From Byssochlamys sp. IMV 00236 (Eukaryota > Ascomycota > Eurotiomycetes > Eurotiales > Thermoascaceae): a stretch of DNA of 64,000 nucleotides. Below, in pieces: positions 23,197 through 33,947 of the stretch. The DNA lies in NCBI GenBank assembly GCA_001931875.2, contig MSJH02000511.1, positions 1 through 64,000 of the forward strand, written 5' to 3'. Made by a program: the position numbers and the translations under genes. How positions within the stretch are numbered: position 1 is the stretch's first letter; each line of letters starts with the position of its first letter. Below the pieces are notes generated by a model. That model worked only from the letters and a program-made list of their open reading frames with translations. It was not told the DNA's origin and made no database searches.

Positions 23197-23476
23197 TTCC
23201 TCAAGGACAAGATATAAACGAAAAAAAAAAAAAAAGAGAAAAAGCTGAACCTATTTATAATGCGTACTTCATCCAAACTTGATTTCAAAAAGCGAACTGT
23301 GACAGCAGTCCTAGTTTGTGGTACGCACCAACCTTTTTGGAAATTTTTACCTTGTTCATACTACTCCTATCTCTCGGGTGCTTCTCTCTTTTTTATGCAA
23401 TTGCTCATCTATGGGAACTTTTGAGTGATAACTTCTATATTCATCTTGTCAAAAATGGTAATGAAAAGAAGGAAAA

Positions 23477-23899
23477 TTATGAACAGCATTTATTTTCAGA
23501 TCTTTTACTATGTGTCAAGCTATTGTTATTGTTATAAACAGAAGGTGGACGTAGGCGGATAGTGTTGACTGTATTTACAGGTAAGGCATGTACATCTCGT
23601 GATGTATTCCTTTTCAATAGTTTGCTTTTTGATAATTCTTTATAAATTTGGTTAAACATGGTCTCGAATGCCAAAGTTACGTTTGTTGTATCATATGCAC
23701 TCGCTTCAAAAAACATCATTTTCGATTTTGATGCGTAATTCTTGGCTTCTTCTGTACTCACGGCACGACTTGTGTCTGATAAATCTATCTTATTTCCAAC
23801 TAGCACAAGTGGAATAGAATCCTCTATATGTTCATTTAACTCTTCTAACCACTGTGCGATATGATTAAATGATGATTTCCTGGTGATATCTAAAGCAAT

Positions 23900-23934
<35 letters not shown>

Positions 23935-24393
23935 TAGTTCTTTTTGAAAAATAACAACATGACTTACCATAGACTAACAAAGCGCCTACAGCTCCTCTAT
24001 AGAATGCACTCGTAATCGCCTTGTAACGCTCCTGACCGCTTGTATCCCATAACTGAGCTTTAATAACGTGGTTATCCTAAGCTTGTCATCAGTCAAAATT
24101 TAAGCCGCGCATACGACAACTACTTTACAATATTGATCGTTTTAGTGGCAAATTCCACTCCTAAAAGGAAAATAATTTAGGGTTGATAAACATGAAATAA
24201 GTGCCCTTTACCTATTGTACTTCTTGAATCCTGAAGGAATTCGTTTGACTTTTTTAAATAGTTAGTCTTGTTTCTCCCTTTCGCTTATTCTCCTTACCGT
24301 ATATCGAAGTAATAAATTTGATTTGCCTACACCCGAATCCCCAATGATGATGATCTTGAATAAGTAATCATAAGTATCTTCAGAGTAACTCAT
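23477..24393 (-). CDS. Rab11/Ypt31-family small GTPase
   Basis: Exons 24393-24298, 24248-24212, 24160-24129, 24076-23968 and 23889-23477 give 228 residues. Rab11/Ypt31 proteins control trans-Golgi and recycling-endosome traffic. Visible motifs are the P loop GDSGVGKSN, effector region [12 protein letters not shown], switch [27 protein letters not shown] and the EASAYD stretch in place of the usual SAL/SAK. The C-terminus has a variable Asn/Ser-rich linker and ends CCS, suitable for geranylgeranylation. Two features differ from the common Rab11: Ser replaces Ala in the WDTAGQE motif, and EASA replaces ETSA. An upstream in-frame Met at 24453 would add a hydrophobic stretch unlike any Rab, so the start MSYSED is preferred. 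Intron 4 has an AT microsatellite. Confidence 0.93.
23908..23936. repeat. AT/TA microsatellite in Rab intron
   Basis: Alternating AT run inside the last intron of the Rab gene, adjacent to the acceptor side. Confidence 0.75.
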
Positions 24394-24909
24394 AAGGAGA
24401 AAAGAAAAATAGAAAAAGAAAAGAAACAAATGCAAAACGAAAGTCTCAGCCATTTCTTTATTGTTCGTTCGAGACAGAACAGGCTTGAGGTCACACGAAG
24501 TGGCTACAAAGAAAAGAGACTATTTGCTGATTCTGTTTTCTAAAGTGTTCTTTTTTGTTACCCGTGATGAAGAGGATAAATATTAATTTATACTTAAAAG
24601 GGTATTCATTATACACATCCAAGCTATTGTTGCTTTGAATAACGCATCCTTCCGTTTCTATAGCAAACAGCATAAAATTGTTGACATTCTGCCAATACTC
24701 GATTATTATCAAATAATGCACTGCTTAAACTTTATGGAATAGTAAAGAAATATACCACAGTCAACAATGACTGATTATATCTTTAAAGTGCCTATGCCTT
24801 ATGAATACTCAAAAGCTTATTGGCTCAGTTAAACAAACAAACCTTTTTTCAAAGAGCGTCATCTTTGCATTTTTTTTCTTTTCATTGACATCTCACACAC
24901 ACAAGTCAG
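24394..24909. other. Divergent intergenic region, Rab and SNIP1
   Basis: Contains the 5' flanks of two divergently transcribed genes. No reading frame of interest is visible. Pyrimidine-rich stretches lie just before both start codons. Confidence 0.5.
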
Positions 24910-25764
24910 ATGCCCTCACCTTCACGTTCTTACCAAAGGTCAAGATCCCCACGCCGTACTCGTTCAAGATCACCAAACAGATCACGTTCGCCTCGCGACA
25001 GACGCCGACGACACTCTCCTCCTTCTCCCCGTCGTCGACATCGTCCTGATCAAAAAGATGCACCTCGTCAAAGGAGACACGAATGGGGTGGACGAGGAGC
25101 AAGTACCGACAGAAAGGAAGAAGAAGAAGAGCCTGCTGAAAGAGAAGGACCCAACTTTGGGCTTTCTGGAAAATTGGCAGCAGAAACCAATACAGTCAAG
25201 GGCGTAGAGCTCAAATATAACGAACCACCTGAAGCAGCAAAGCCAGACAAAAAATGGAGACTGTATGTGTTTAAGAAGGATGAACAGATTGGTATAGGAT
25301 GATCCAAATGGGGCACACTTAACCTTGATTACTAATATTTACATAGATTTGCTGCATATTCATAGACAAAGCTCTTATTTAATAGGACGTGATCGAGTGG
25401 TAACATCAAAAATAGTAAAAGAGAGAATCATGGTTAACAGAGTTGTAGGTTGTAGACATACCAGTGGATCATCCTTCTTGCTCTAAACAACACGCCGTTA
25501 TTCAATATAGAGAAGTAGACGAAAAGGATGAAAGTGGAAAGTTTCGAAAAGTGATAAAGTAAAGCAAACAAATAAATAAAAAGAAAAAAAGGAGACTAAC
25601 TGCCAGCTTGTAGACCGTTTATTATTGATCTCGAAGCAACAAATGGCACGTTCTTGAATGGAGAACAAATACCTACTACACGCTTCATTGAATTGAAGCC
25701 ACAGGATGTATTAAAGTTTGGTAGCAGTACCAGAGATTATGTACTTTTACATGCAGAAATATAA
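24910..25764 (+). CDS. SNIP1: SNIP1/Pml1-like FHA-domain splicing factor
   Basis: Exons 24910-25291, 25347-25399, 25449-25558 and 25614-25764 join to 231 residues. The N-terminus is an Arg/Ser-rich tract (about residues 5-50) like that of spliceosomal proteins. The C-terminus is a forkhead-associated domain with the SNIP1 pattern: KKWRLYVFKKDEQ, HIHRQSSYLIGRDR, DHPSCSKQHAVIQY, PFIIDLEATNGTFLNGEQI and QDVLKFGSSTRDYVLLH. The phosphopeptide-binding residues R (GRDR), S (SCSKQH) and N (TNGTF) are present. Yeast Pml1 is a subunit of the RES complex that retains and splices pre-mRNA; animal SNIP1 also links to the exon-junction machinery. It converges with the dynamin gene, 57 bp between stops. Confidence 0.92.
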
Positions 25765-25821
25765 TAAACGTATACAACAAGTTATTCTTTTTTTTTTTAA
25801 TAGTATTTACAATAAATGTGT

Positions 25822-28277
25822 CTACAAGGCTTCATTCACCAGATTGGAGGCTTGACGGTATACTTCCAGCATTGTCTTGCACCTTTCTCTTTCCAAAGCA
25901 ATGGTTGGGTCTTCTTTTAATAGTTCTTCAAAGAATTCTTCTCGATATAACGCAGACACTAATCGGTTCTGTACAGATTCCTTTGTATAGTTTACCAAGA
26001 AGTGCATAATGGCCTTGGGCACTAGATCCTGTATCGACTTTCTGACAATATTGAAATAGGATATGATCAAGTATCCTACATACAATTGTTAATATGAAAT
26101 AATCAACGTTTGACATGACATACGTATTAACTCTACTTCTCTCTCCTCTTTCTCAGTGCTCTTGCTTCTAAATCCTTCATCGATGTCACTGATTGATTCA
26201 TTCTAAAAAGAACAAAAAGTTTAGCGACCATCAGTACCTGTTTCCTTCGTTATAGCAACTTACTGGTTGAGTAGTCTGTGCTGTTTCTTGACTGTTTGTT
26301 CTATCATGTGGATGCTGATTCCACATTTGATTTATCGTCGAGTTCTTTGATGTATGCGAGACAGTAGAGATACTTGACGCAGTAGAAGCAATGGACATGG
26401 ACCTAGTGGTCCTATTTAAAGCGATCTCGTTGTTCAAGTACTGACGCATCATCTTTTTACGCTCATTGCTTTCCTGTTCTTTATACTTCTTGTCTAGCTG
26501 CTTAAGCGCTTCTGCTGCAGTAGGAAATTCGGGATGGTTTGTGTTGATATACGAGCATTCGATAGATACAAGACTCTGCACATAGGACAAGGTAGGTTCC
26601 AATCTTTCCTGCAGTAGATCAGCCACCACTTCCACCAATCGGGAATGCAACTTTGGGAACCGAGTGATCTCCTTACTGCCACATGTTTGACAGATCTTGG
26701 TCAACTCTTCATAAGCCAGATGGACACAGCGTAGACTGGGTGCTTCCAGCATTCTGATTTGAGGTCGCACGAGGAGATCAAAGGCCAACTCAGGCACAAA
26801 TAATGATCCTCGAGGACCTGTTGAGTTTCGCATGGCCGTACGGATATCTGCACTTGTCAAGTTTGCACAAGGATGGATGGCGTCCAGCGCGTGCTTGAAA
26901 ACGGTTCTAAAGATAAAGTAGATACGTGCTCCTCCTGAAAGCTCTTTGGTAGAAATCTCGGATGATGTTCCATCAATAGACGATACGAATTCAGTTGAGA
27001 ACAAGGTCAACAGTTTCAAAACGAGTGAACTCTACATATATTGATAAATAAGCGTGTCTTTTCTTTCTTCCTTATTTTAATCTACCTGTTGTATTGACCC
27101 TGACAATGCTGATTCTCCATACTGTGATAGCTCATGCTGTGTTTGGCCGATGAGTGAACTCAATTTTGTTCTCAATTCAGGTAGTTTTTCACGGATGTGA
27201 TTCACAAGGACCTAACATATCCAAGTAAGTTTCCTTCTTCTTTTTTTTTTTGGCAAACACTTTTTTCATACATGGTTCAATTGTCTAGCCAAATATTGCG
27301 ACCCACAACGATCAGCTATGCTTCTATAAGCTGGATGACTCTGGAAAAAGAGCCGTTCTGCATTGATAGCATCACGCATCGATTTACTCGTCAAAATATC
27401 CTGCTGACTGCGATTGACAACGCCAACGAATCCTAATTTCAAGGGAAACACTTTTCCTGTCAGCACATCGAGCGCATTTGTCCCCGCATCCATGAGATCT
27501 AACTTTGTGATGACGCCCATTGTACGTTTTCCTTCTGGATCCACTTGTCTTGCTAATTTTAAGCTATCGGAGTTGGCTAAGTCGATTGTTGCAGGGGTCA
27601 CTGCCAAAATGATGCTAGATTATGCAAGTTATTGTTTGTTTCAAGGTAAGATATTGTCTATTTTCTACCTATTAGGCTTTGAGATATAATCCAGGACAAG
27701 ATCTTGTATCTGTGTGCCAATATCGTCTGGTTGATCACCTTTTTGAATTGTTAATAACTATAGACAAATAGGGGGTTCTTTATATGTTACCTATTGGAAT
27801 CTACAATGTTACGTTAGTTGTCAAATATCTGCTACACAAAACACGGAATCATTTTACCTTGGTTAAGCCTGGAAGATCGATAAGAGTAAGATTGAGAACG
27901 TTATTCAAGTACATCTTTAAACGAATGGGTGTTTTGGAAATGCATTTATTCTCTCCAGCAATCCTTTCGGTATCTTTAATAATTTCCTGTCTAATCTGTT
28001 CAAAATCATAAAATCGTTGACGAGGCAAATGAAGAAATTCTGCATATTCGGTTGTGTCTGAAGCTGTGAATAACTGCAAGACAAGAGGTCTACGAGTAAC
28101 AATGCCACTTCCTCGAGGCAAAAAGTCGCGTTGAACAATGTGCTCGAGAACAGACGATTTTCCTGAACTTTGCTCGCCCACAGTGATTATTTGAGGCAAG
28201 TCTAGATTGTCGCTTCCACCTACAAGCGCAAGAGCATCTTGAAGTTTGTTGATCAAGCCAATGATTGCTTCAGACAT
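25822..28277 (-). CDS. Dynamin-related GTPase (Vps1/Dnm1 type)
   Basis: Eight exons (28277-27858, 27800-27791, 27738-27669, 27614-27272, 27211-27086, 27031-26264, 26202-26124, 26075-25822) give 689 residues. The GTPase domain shows [29 protein letters not shown] and VNRSQQDI. The middle domain and a GTPase effector domain ([16 protein letters not shown]) follow, with a Ser/Thr-rich insert of about 50 residues between them and no PH or Pro-rich domain. That layout fits Vps1 (vacuolar and peroxisomal membrane scission) or Dnm1 (mitochondrial and peroxisomal fission); motifs alone do not decide. Exon 2 is only 10 nt and encodes the conserved IPIG after the DLPG-LTK switch. The first P-loop residue after Gly is Glu, where Ser is usual. 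Confidence 0.93.
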
Positions 28278-29416
28278 GACTAAAAAAGAGAGAAAAAAAA
28301 AAAGAATTTTTTTTTTGTTGCTATAGTTTTTCCTTCCTCTTTCTTTCTCTCTTTCCTTTTTGATTTGGTTTTCCGCCACTAATTGGGCTGTCTGTACCTG
28401 AAATTGAGATCATCTCTTTACTTGTGTGAGCAGTAAGATTATTCTTATTATTATTCTTTACATTACGTTCGATGCACCTGATGTATTTTATATATTCAGT
28501 GCGTTTTTTATTAAGCCAAGCGTATCATACATACTGCTATCCAAACAAAAGGACCAGTTTATTATCATCAGGCTCTAAAAGATAGGTTTTTCCCAGGAAC
28601 TAGTGTTACACATTAACCAAGTGTGCACTAACTTGACTAATGAAACTTTTATGCAACTCAGAAATGTATATTGTCTCATCAAAGTGGCCATGGCTGTAAT
28701 CCATTCGATTCAGAGAAAAAGCCCTGATAATATTGTACAGTGCTATGAATTGGTTTTGAAACGGGCAAGAAGAGACGGATATGGATTACATGAGCAATTA
28801 TGTTCTTATGTATGAAGTCGCTTTTGATATAAATCATGAGTCATGGTCAAATAAAGGGACTCGTGTTGAGGTAGTCGTACCAAAGACTAGATCAAGGACA
28901 ACTACGACTTTGGGATGCAATATCATCATTTGAAATTGTAAATATTCGACTATCTTGATCATTATACTAACTTTGTCAAAAGCACTTTGTATGCCTAAGA
29001 TAACCATGAAGAATTTAAAGAGCATTACACTGTAATGGATAATGCTCTTATCCACTCTTCAGGAGATACTGTCGTCTTTCTACATTTATATTAAAGAAGT
29101 ACATCCTCGGTCGTCATACACTTAATATATATCTCATATTAAGCACACAGCATATATAATCTGTAGATGTAATTGGTTGACATTTATTCTTGCATATAAA
29201 GATCTTTTTTTTTTGTCATGAATCTCTTTCTTTTCTCTGTTCATAAACTATTACAGGCTCATTCCATCTACTTGTATTTTCTAATTTTTGGACTGTAGAA
29301 GTGGGAAAAGTATCTCTAACACATATTTCGTATTACTTTTCAAGCAATAAAGAATTAGAGAAAAGATGATAAAGCTTTTGTATTATTCCTTTATTTCAGT
29401 TGTATCAAAGGTTCGT
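28278..29416. other. Intergenic, no gene recognised
   Basis: About 1.1 kb. An open plus-strand stretch at about 28600-28815 reads protein-like (MAVIHSIQRKSPDNIVQCYE) but has no start, partner exon or family I recognise. It could be a relic. The rest is AT-rich. Confidence 0.45.
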
Positions 29417-31042
29417 TTATAGACCATGGTTGACTTTTTTTTTGACTTCATCGTACTTCTTAAGTGCCATGTGATAAGGCTCCTCAAGATCTACTGCGAC
29501 TTTGTATACTCCATCTATTTTACATAAGGCATCTGACTGACACTTGTCTATGGCTTTTTTGTACCATGTCATTGCTTCTTCATAGTCTTGGTATACAAAA
29601 TTTCCTTTGTAATACCGCTGTCCCAAGTGGTACATACTCCAAATACAACCTCCTCTAGCAGCTTTCTGGAAGCAATTCATGGCTTTTGCATTGCTATGCT
29701 CTATACCACGACCAGAAGAATGCATAACGCCAATTAATCCTACAGCATTAGGTAGACCCATTTCAGAAGCCTTGTTTAAGTATTCTAAAGCTTTTTGATT
29801 GTCTTTCTTGACATCATCGCCTTCCTTGACAATACTGTATTCCTCGTCATCTTCACCAGTTTTATAAATCAGGGCCATGTTATACAGGGCCACTGCGCTA
29901 CCCATATCAGCTGCCTGTTGGAAGTACTTTATAGCCTTTTGTTTGCTTGGCACTACTCCACGACCATAAGCATACATAAGACCTATAGCGCAAATAGCGT
30001 CAGTGGATCCCATATTAGCGGCTGCTTCATAACGCTTCTTTGCTTCATCGTAGTCTTGTTTTACAGTGATCCCATACATAAACATTTGTGCGATCTCATA
30101 AACAGCATTAGCATTTCCCTTCTCTGCAGCCATTTCGTACCATGCCATAGCCTTTCTGTATTTGCCCATTTTGTAGCAATACTTGGCGACGTCAAAAATG
30201 TTGTTAACAGGGTCCTTATGGTTTAGCTTTCCAAAATGTTTTACAGCGCTTGACATGTCTGATTCTTCTACTTTACCCAATTGCTTCTTCATATCACACA
30301 TAACAAGATGCATAATGCTAATTAGTTCAACAGATTCTGGACGGTCATCTGGATCATTTTTCCAGCAGTCCTCAACAAGTTTTCTATAACTTGGAAGCAC
30401 ATCTTTCGGAAAAAGGTTTCGATAACCCATAAGTACCATTTTGCTGATGGATGCATTATCTACCAATTCTTTGTACGGATAGTCTCCATCGACTAATATC
30501 TCCCATAGAATAACTCCAAGGCTAAAGATGTCTGATTTGAAAGAAGGAGGACTGCCTGTGAGCAATTCCGGGGCCATCCAACGAACAGCGTCTTCAGAAA
30601 CTGAGTTGTTAGCTGCATGATCTGCTCCAACTCTAATTAAACCAGCACCTCGAAACTTTGGAGTATTATTTTCATCCAAGATAATACATGAAGATGTTAG
30701 GTTACAATGGACAAGGTTATGGCAATGGAGATAAATCAACCCAGAAATAATGGTTTCAACAAGCTTCAAACGCTCTAAAAATTTTGGCTTTTCCGATTTG
30801 AGAAAGTTGCACAGGCTGTTTCTTTCTGAATGATTAGCAACAACAAGTGCTTTATCATTGTACACCAAGGTAGTGCAGGGTTTATGGATATATTCATCAG
30901 ACAAGTCCTCAAGTATATCTATGTTCTTTTCCCAGCCATTATCGAGATCTTCCAAAGGAATCTCCTTCACAAAAACATTCTTTGCATTCAATTTTCCTTC
31001 ATACTCTTGATATTTGATGATTGTTTCTATGCGTTTTTGCAT
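29417..31042 (-). CDS. Pseudokinase fused to Sel1-like repeats
   Basis: An intronless 541-residue protein. Residues about 1-255 have a tyrosine-kinase-like fold: a beta-3 Lys (VFVKEI), hydrophobic spine, APE motif (RWMAPELLTG), SDIFSLGVILWEI and the late CWKNDPDDRP. Catalytic positions are broken. The HRD loop reads HCNLTSSCI, lacking the catalytic Asp and the metal-binding Asn, and the DFG site reads RGAGL. No Gly-rich loop is visible. About six Sel1-like helical repeats follow from residue 285 onward (for example AKKRYEAAANMGSTDAICAI). Kinase-Sel1 fusions are expanded in Mucoromycota and Glomeromycotina; an inactive kinase suggests a scaffold or allosteric role. No signal peptide is present. 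Confidence 0.88.
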   Translation of the reverse strand: MQKRIETIIKYQEYEGKLNAKNVFVKEIPLEDLDNGWEKNIDILEDLSDEYIHKPCTTLVYNDKALVVANHSERNSLCNFLKSEKPKFLERLKLVETIISGLIYLHCHNLVHCNLTSSCIILDENNTPKFRGAGLIRVGADHAANNSVSEDAVRWMAPELLTGSPPSFKSDIFSLGVILWEILVDGDYPYKELVDNASISKMVLMGYRNLFPKDVLPSYRKLVEDCWKNDPDDRPESVELISIMHLVMCDMKKQLGKVEESDMSSAVKHFGKLNHKDPVNNIFDVAKYCYKMGKYRKAMAWYEMAAEKGNANAVYEIAQMFMYGITVKQDYDEAKKRYEAAANMGSTDAICAIGLMYAYGRGVVPSKQKAIKYFQQAADMGSAVALYNMALIYKTGEDDEEYSIVKEGDDVKKDNQKALEYLNKASEMGLPNAVGLIGVMHSSGRGIEHSNAKAMNCFQKAARGGCIWSMYHLGQRYYKGNFVYQDYEEAMTWYKKAIDKCQSDALCKIDGVYKVAVDLEEPYHMALKKYDEVKKKVNHGL

Positions 31043-33947
31043 TTTTTTTTCTTTATTGGCAAAGATAAAAGTAAGAAAAAAAAAAAAAAGAATGCATAAA
31101 CAAATAAATTAATGTGATATTTATTCCAAGAAAGATATTGTAATCTATTGGACTGGGAGAGAAACCGTTGCATATGTTGGTGCTTTGGTAGTCATTACAC
31201 ATTCTGTTTCCGACATCCCAACGAAACCTTAGCTAAAGCCCATTCCAATACTGTATGAGTATCTGTATGTAAGTTTGTATGCTGACAACTTTGATTGTAT
31301 TCATAGTACTAATGTAGTACATCACGTATAAAAAGTAGTATATAACAGTTATTAATAACAGTTATTATTTTTCCGAGGGCTCTTTATCTTTGTAAAACGC
31401 ATGAATATAAATAAATCTTTTACTTGTCCAAAAAGACATAAAAAGTGGGCACGTCTTAATTCTTTTTTTACCAATAAATGAATATGTTTTATTTTTTGGG
31501 CTCAACTTTGAAGAATACGCTTTTTTGCTACATTATGATTGGCTGCTTTGATTTTGATATCATGCAAGTCAGCTCCAGATAGAGAGTCTTTTTTAATGGC
31601 ACATTAGATAGATTTTATTAGGATCTACTGGTTATTTCAATGGAATCACTACTTAATGTCGTTGATTCATTGTCCTCAGTAATTTCTATCAAACCTACTT
31701 TCTTCGTCTCATTATAGTATTCTTTATATCTCCAGGGCTCCTTTTTTAATCTTTGAATTCCAACAGTAAAGGGTAAATTTGGGCTACCATTGGTAAGCCA
31801 GACCACTTCTACTGTCGCATTCTTTATGGGATCTAGAGATTACTTTATGTTTTCTTCAGTAACTTCCAAATCGTAGACGTAACACGAAGAAGTACTGAGT
31901 GTGTGAAGCAATAACATCCAATTGTGTAAAAAGAAGAAGTAAAGAAAAAAGGTAAGCTATCAATACACGACAACCATATACACCACATTGTAATACGGAC
32001 TATTCATGTGGTGTCGCTCTATCTAAAAAGCTCTCTTTTATATACTCAAATAGGTGTTTCCAGATATATCTCGTCAGCTGAGAATGGTACAGCCATCGGA
32101 TAAGGCTGGATCAGTAATAGCGGATAACGTACGTCTCATTAATAACCATTTTTCGATTTTCTTTGCCAAAACCTGTTCTCTATCAAAAATGGAAGATTGG
32201 GAATTACCCAAAAAAGTGGTGTTGAAGATCAGAAGGAATATTAATAACAGCACATTTCAAGATAATGAAGGGTTGAGCCAGCCATCGACATCCTGGAAAA
32301 GGAATGAAATGAAAGGATATCTTTTGACTCACTCACATAAGGAAAATAATAGCTGTTTCTTATTTATAGGCGCAAGTAAAAATCTGGTGAATGCTAAATG
32401 ACGCGTTGTATGCTGAGATTAAATTAATATATTGGCTATGACCGAGATTAAGGTACGATCAATGCTCAAAGATGATGGATATTTCACTTTGAAAACCCTC
32501 CACAGTCATCTTGTTGTAGATGTAGTTAATGTTTGGAGGTATAAACTATTGCTTTTGCCTTTCCGCAGTCAAATCAGAGTATTGACCCAAATTTAACAAG
32601 GAGTATGAGAAGTACGATAAAAAAAGCAATAGGTACCAAATAGGTACAAGACTACTGTCTAAAATGGTTTTTTGGGGGTGAAAAGTCTTTCTGAAAGATA
32701 AGTCAAACTATCTCCATTTCATCCGGGTAGCCTTAGCGTCTTCTTTCTCTATTATTAGCCGTGTTCATCGCGTTTTGAATGAAGTTCATTCTATTGGCTG
32801 TGTTGTCTGTTTGGTTGCAACAGAGCAATGTTTGTGAACACTTTCGCAAAACTTTGAAAGAATGATGTAAGTTTTACTTTTCTTGCATCACTTGTAGTCT
32901 GTTTCGTCTACTTTACTAATTTACTTAGAGAAACTTGTTCTTTCAGCTATCATAGTTCATTCATTGTTTTATGAAAGAGAATGTAAACAGTAAATGAAGG
33001 TGGGGAAATAACACGAAAATATAAAAGGAAACCAAAAGGGGCCCTAAAGTCGTGTTCTCGGGACTAGAACGTAAATAGTCAAACCTATTTTGCAGCTCGG
33101 GAAGTTTCCGATGGTAAAATGATCAAGTGGTCCCTTGGGCGTTTATGCTGTGCTAGGTTCCCTTAGAGTGGCTTTTAAATAAACAATGCTATCTGCGGCC
33201 ATCATTCGATTTATTGTCATGGCAACTACGCATGAATGACCCTCCTTTGTTCTTTGTAAATGAACGGGTGCAAATGGCGCATAAATATTCGTGTAACTAT
33301 AGCCAGACCTATTTTATAGTAATGGATTATTCAAGTATGTTCCAGCCAAAGATATTGTTTACTGTTTGTTTATTTTTTCTCACTCTCCTTCTTTAAGAAT
33401 AAATAACAGTAATTTTACTCTTAGGTTGTCAGTAGACTCATCTCTATTTCATATCGCGCCTTTGATGAAGTAGTTCTCGCGTAGGTCAAGTACTAACTTG
33501 ATAAAGTAACGCCATAAAATTCATCTATTGCTGTTGTTATTATTAGCTCAATGTTGTATAACAAACAGAAAAAGTTAACTTTATGCAAAAATTTTTCTCG
33601 AATTTTTGACAACCACAAGCCAATTTTTTCTTTTTTAAACTCTATTTATCAATAATGACAAAAGTCATGAATATAGGATAAACCTAGTTTACACTACTTT
33701 TATCCGTCTTTTTATTTTTGAAAAAGTAGTAAAGAAGAAGAGGTTCTACAACCGGACCACGGCTTCATTTTGGAAAGTAAAAAAAGCCCATTTGAAAATT
33801 AGACTTTTTTTTTAATAACGTTTCAGGTAGTACGGTAACACAGATTCATTGTAACCTTTCCAGCATAATCCTTATAAAACCCAATGTCCTTTTCACCTTT
33901 TTGTTCCTTTTACCCCCTTTTTTTCTCTTGTACAAGTACTAAAAACT
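31043..33947. other. Long intergenic region upstream of the giant gene
   Basis: About 2.9 kb with no gene I can support. A 62-residue minus-strand frame at 31618-31806 and a 115-residue plus-strand frame at 32054-32401 have protein-like composition but no recognisable motifs; they may be relics or chance. The last 120 bases before 33948 are rich in pyrimidine tracts, as before other well-expressed genes here, and probably belong to the promoter and leader of the giant gene. Confidence 0.5.

Noticed and set aside
24394..24453. Upstream Met at 24453 as the start of the Rab protein
   Set aside because: It would add a hydrophobic stretch of about 20 residues not found in Rab GTPases; MSYSED gives the normal N-terminus.
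32054..32401. 115-codon plus-strand open frame as a gene
   Set aside because: No recognisable motif, no plausible introns or partner exons, and average AT-rich composition. Left as possible relic only.
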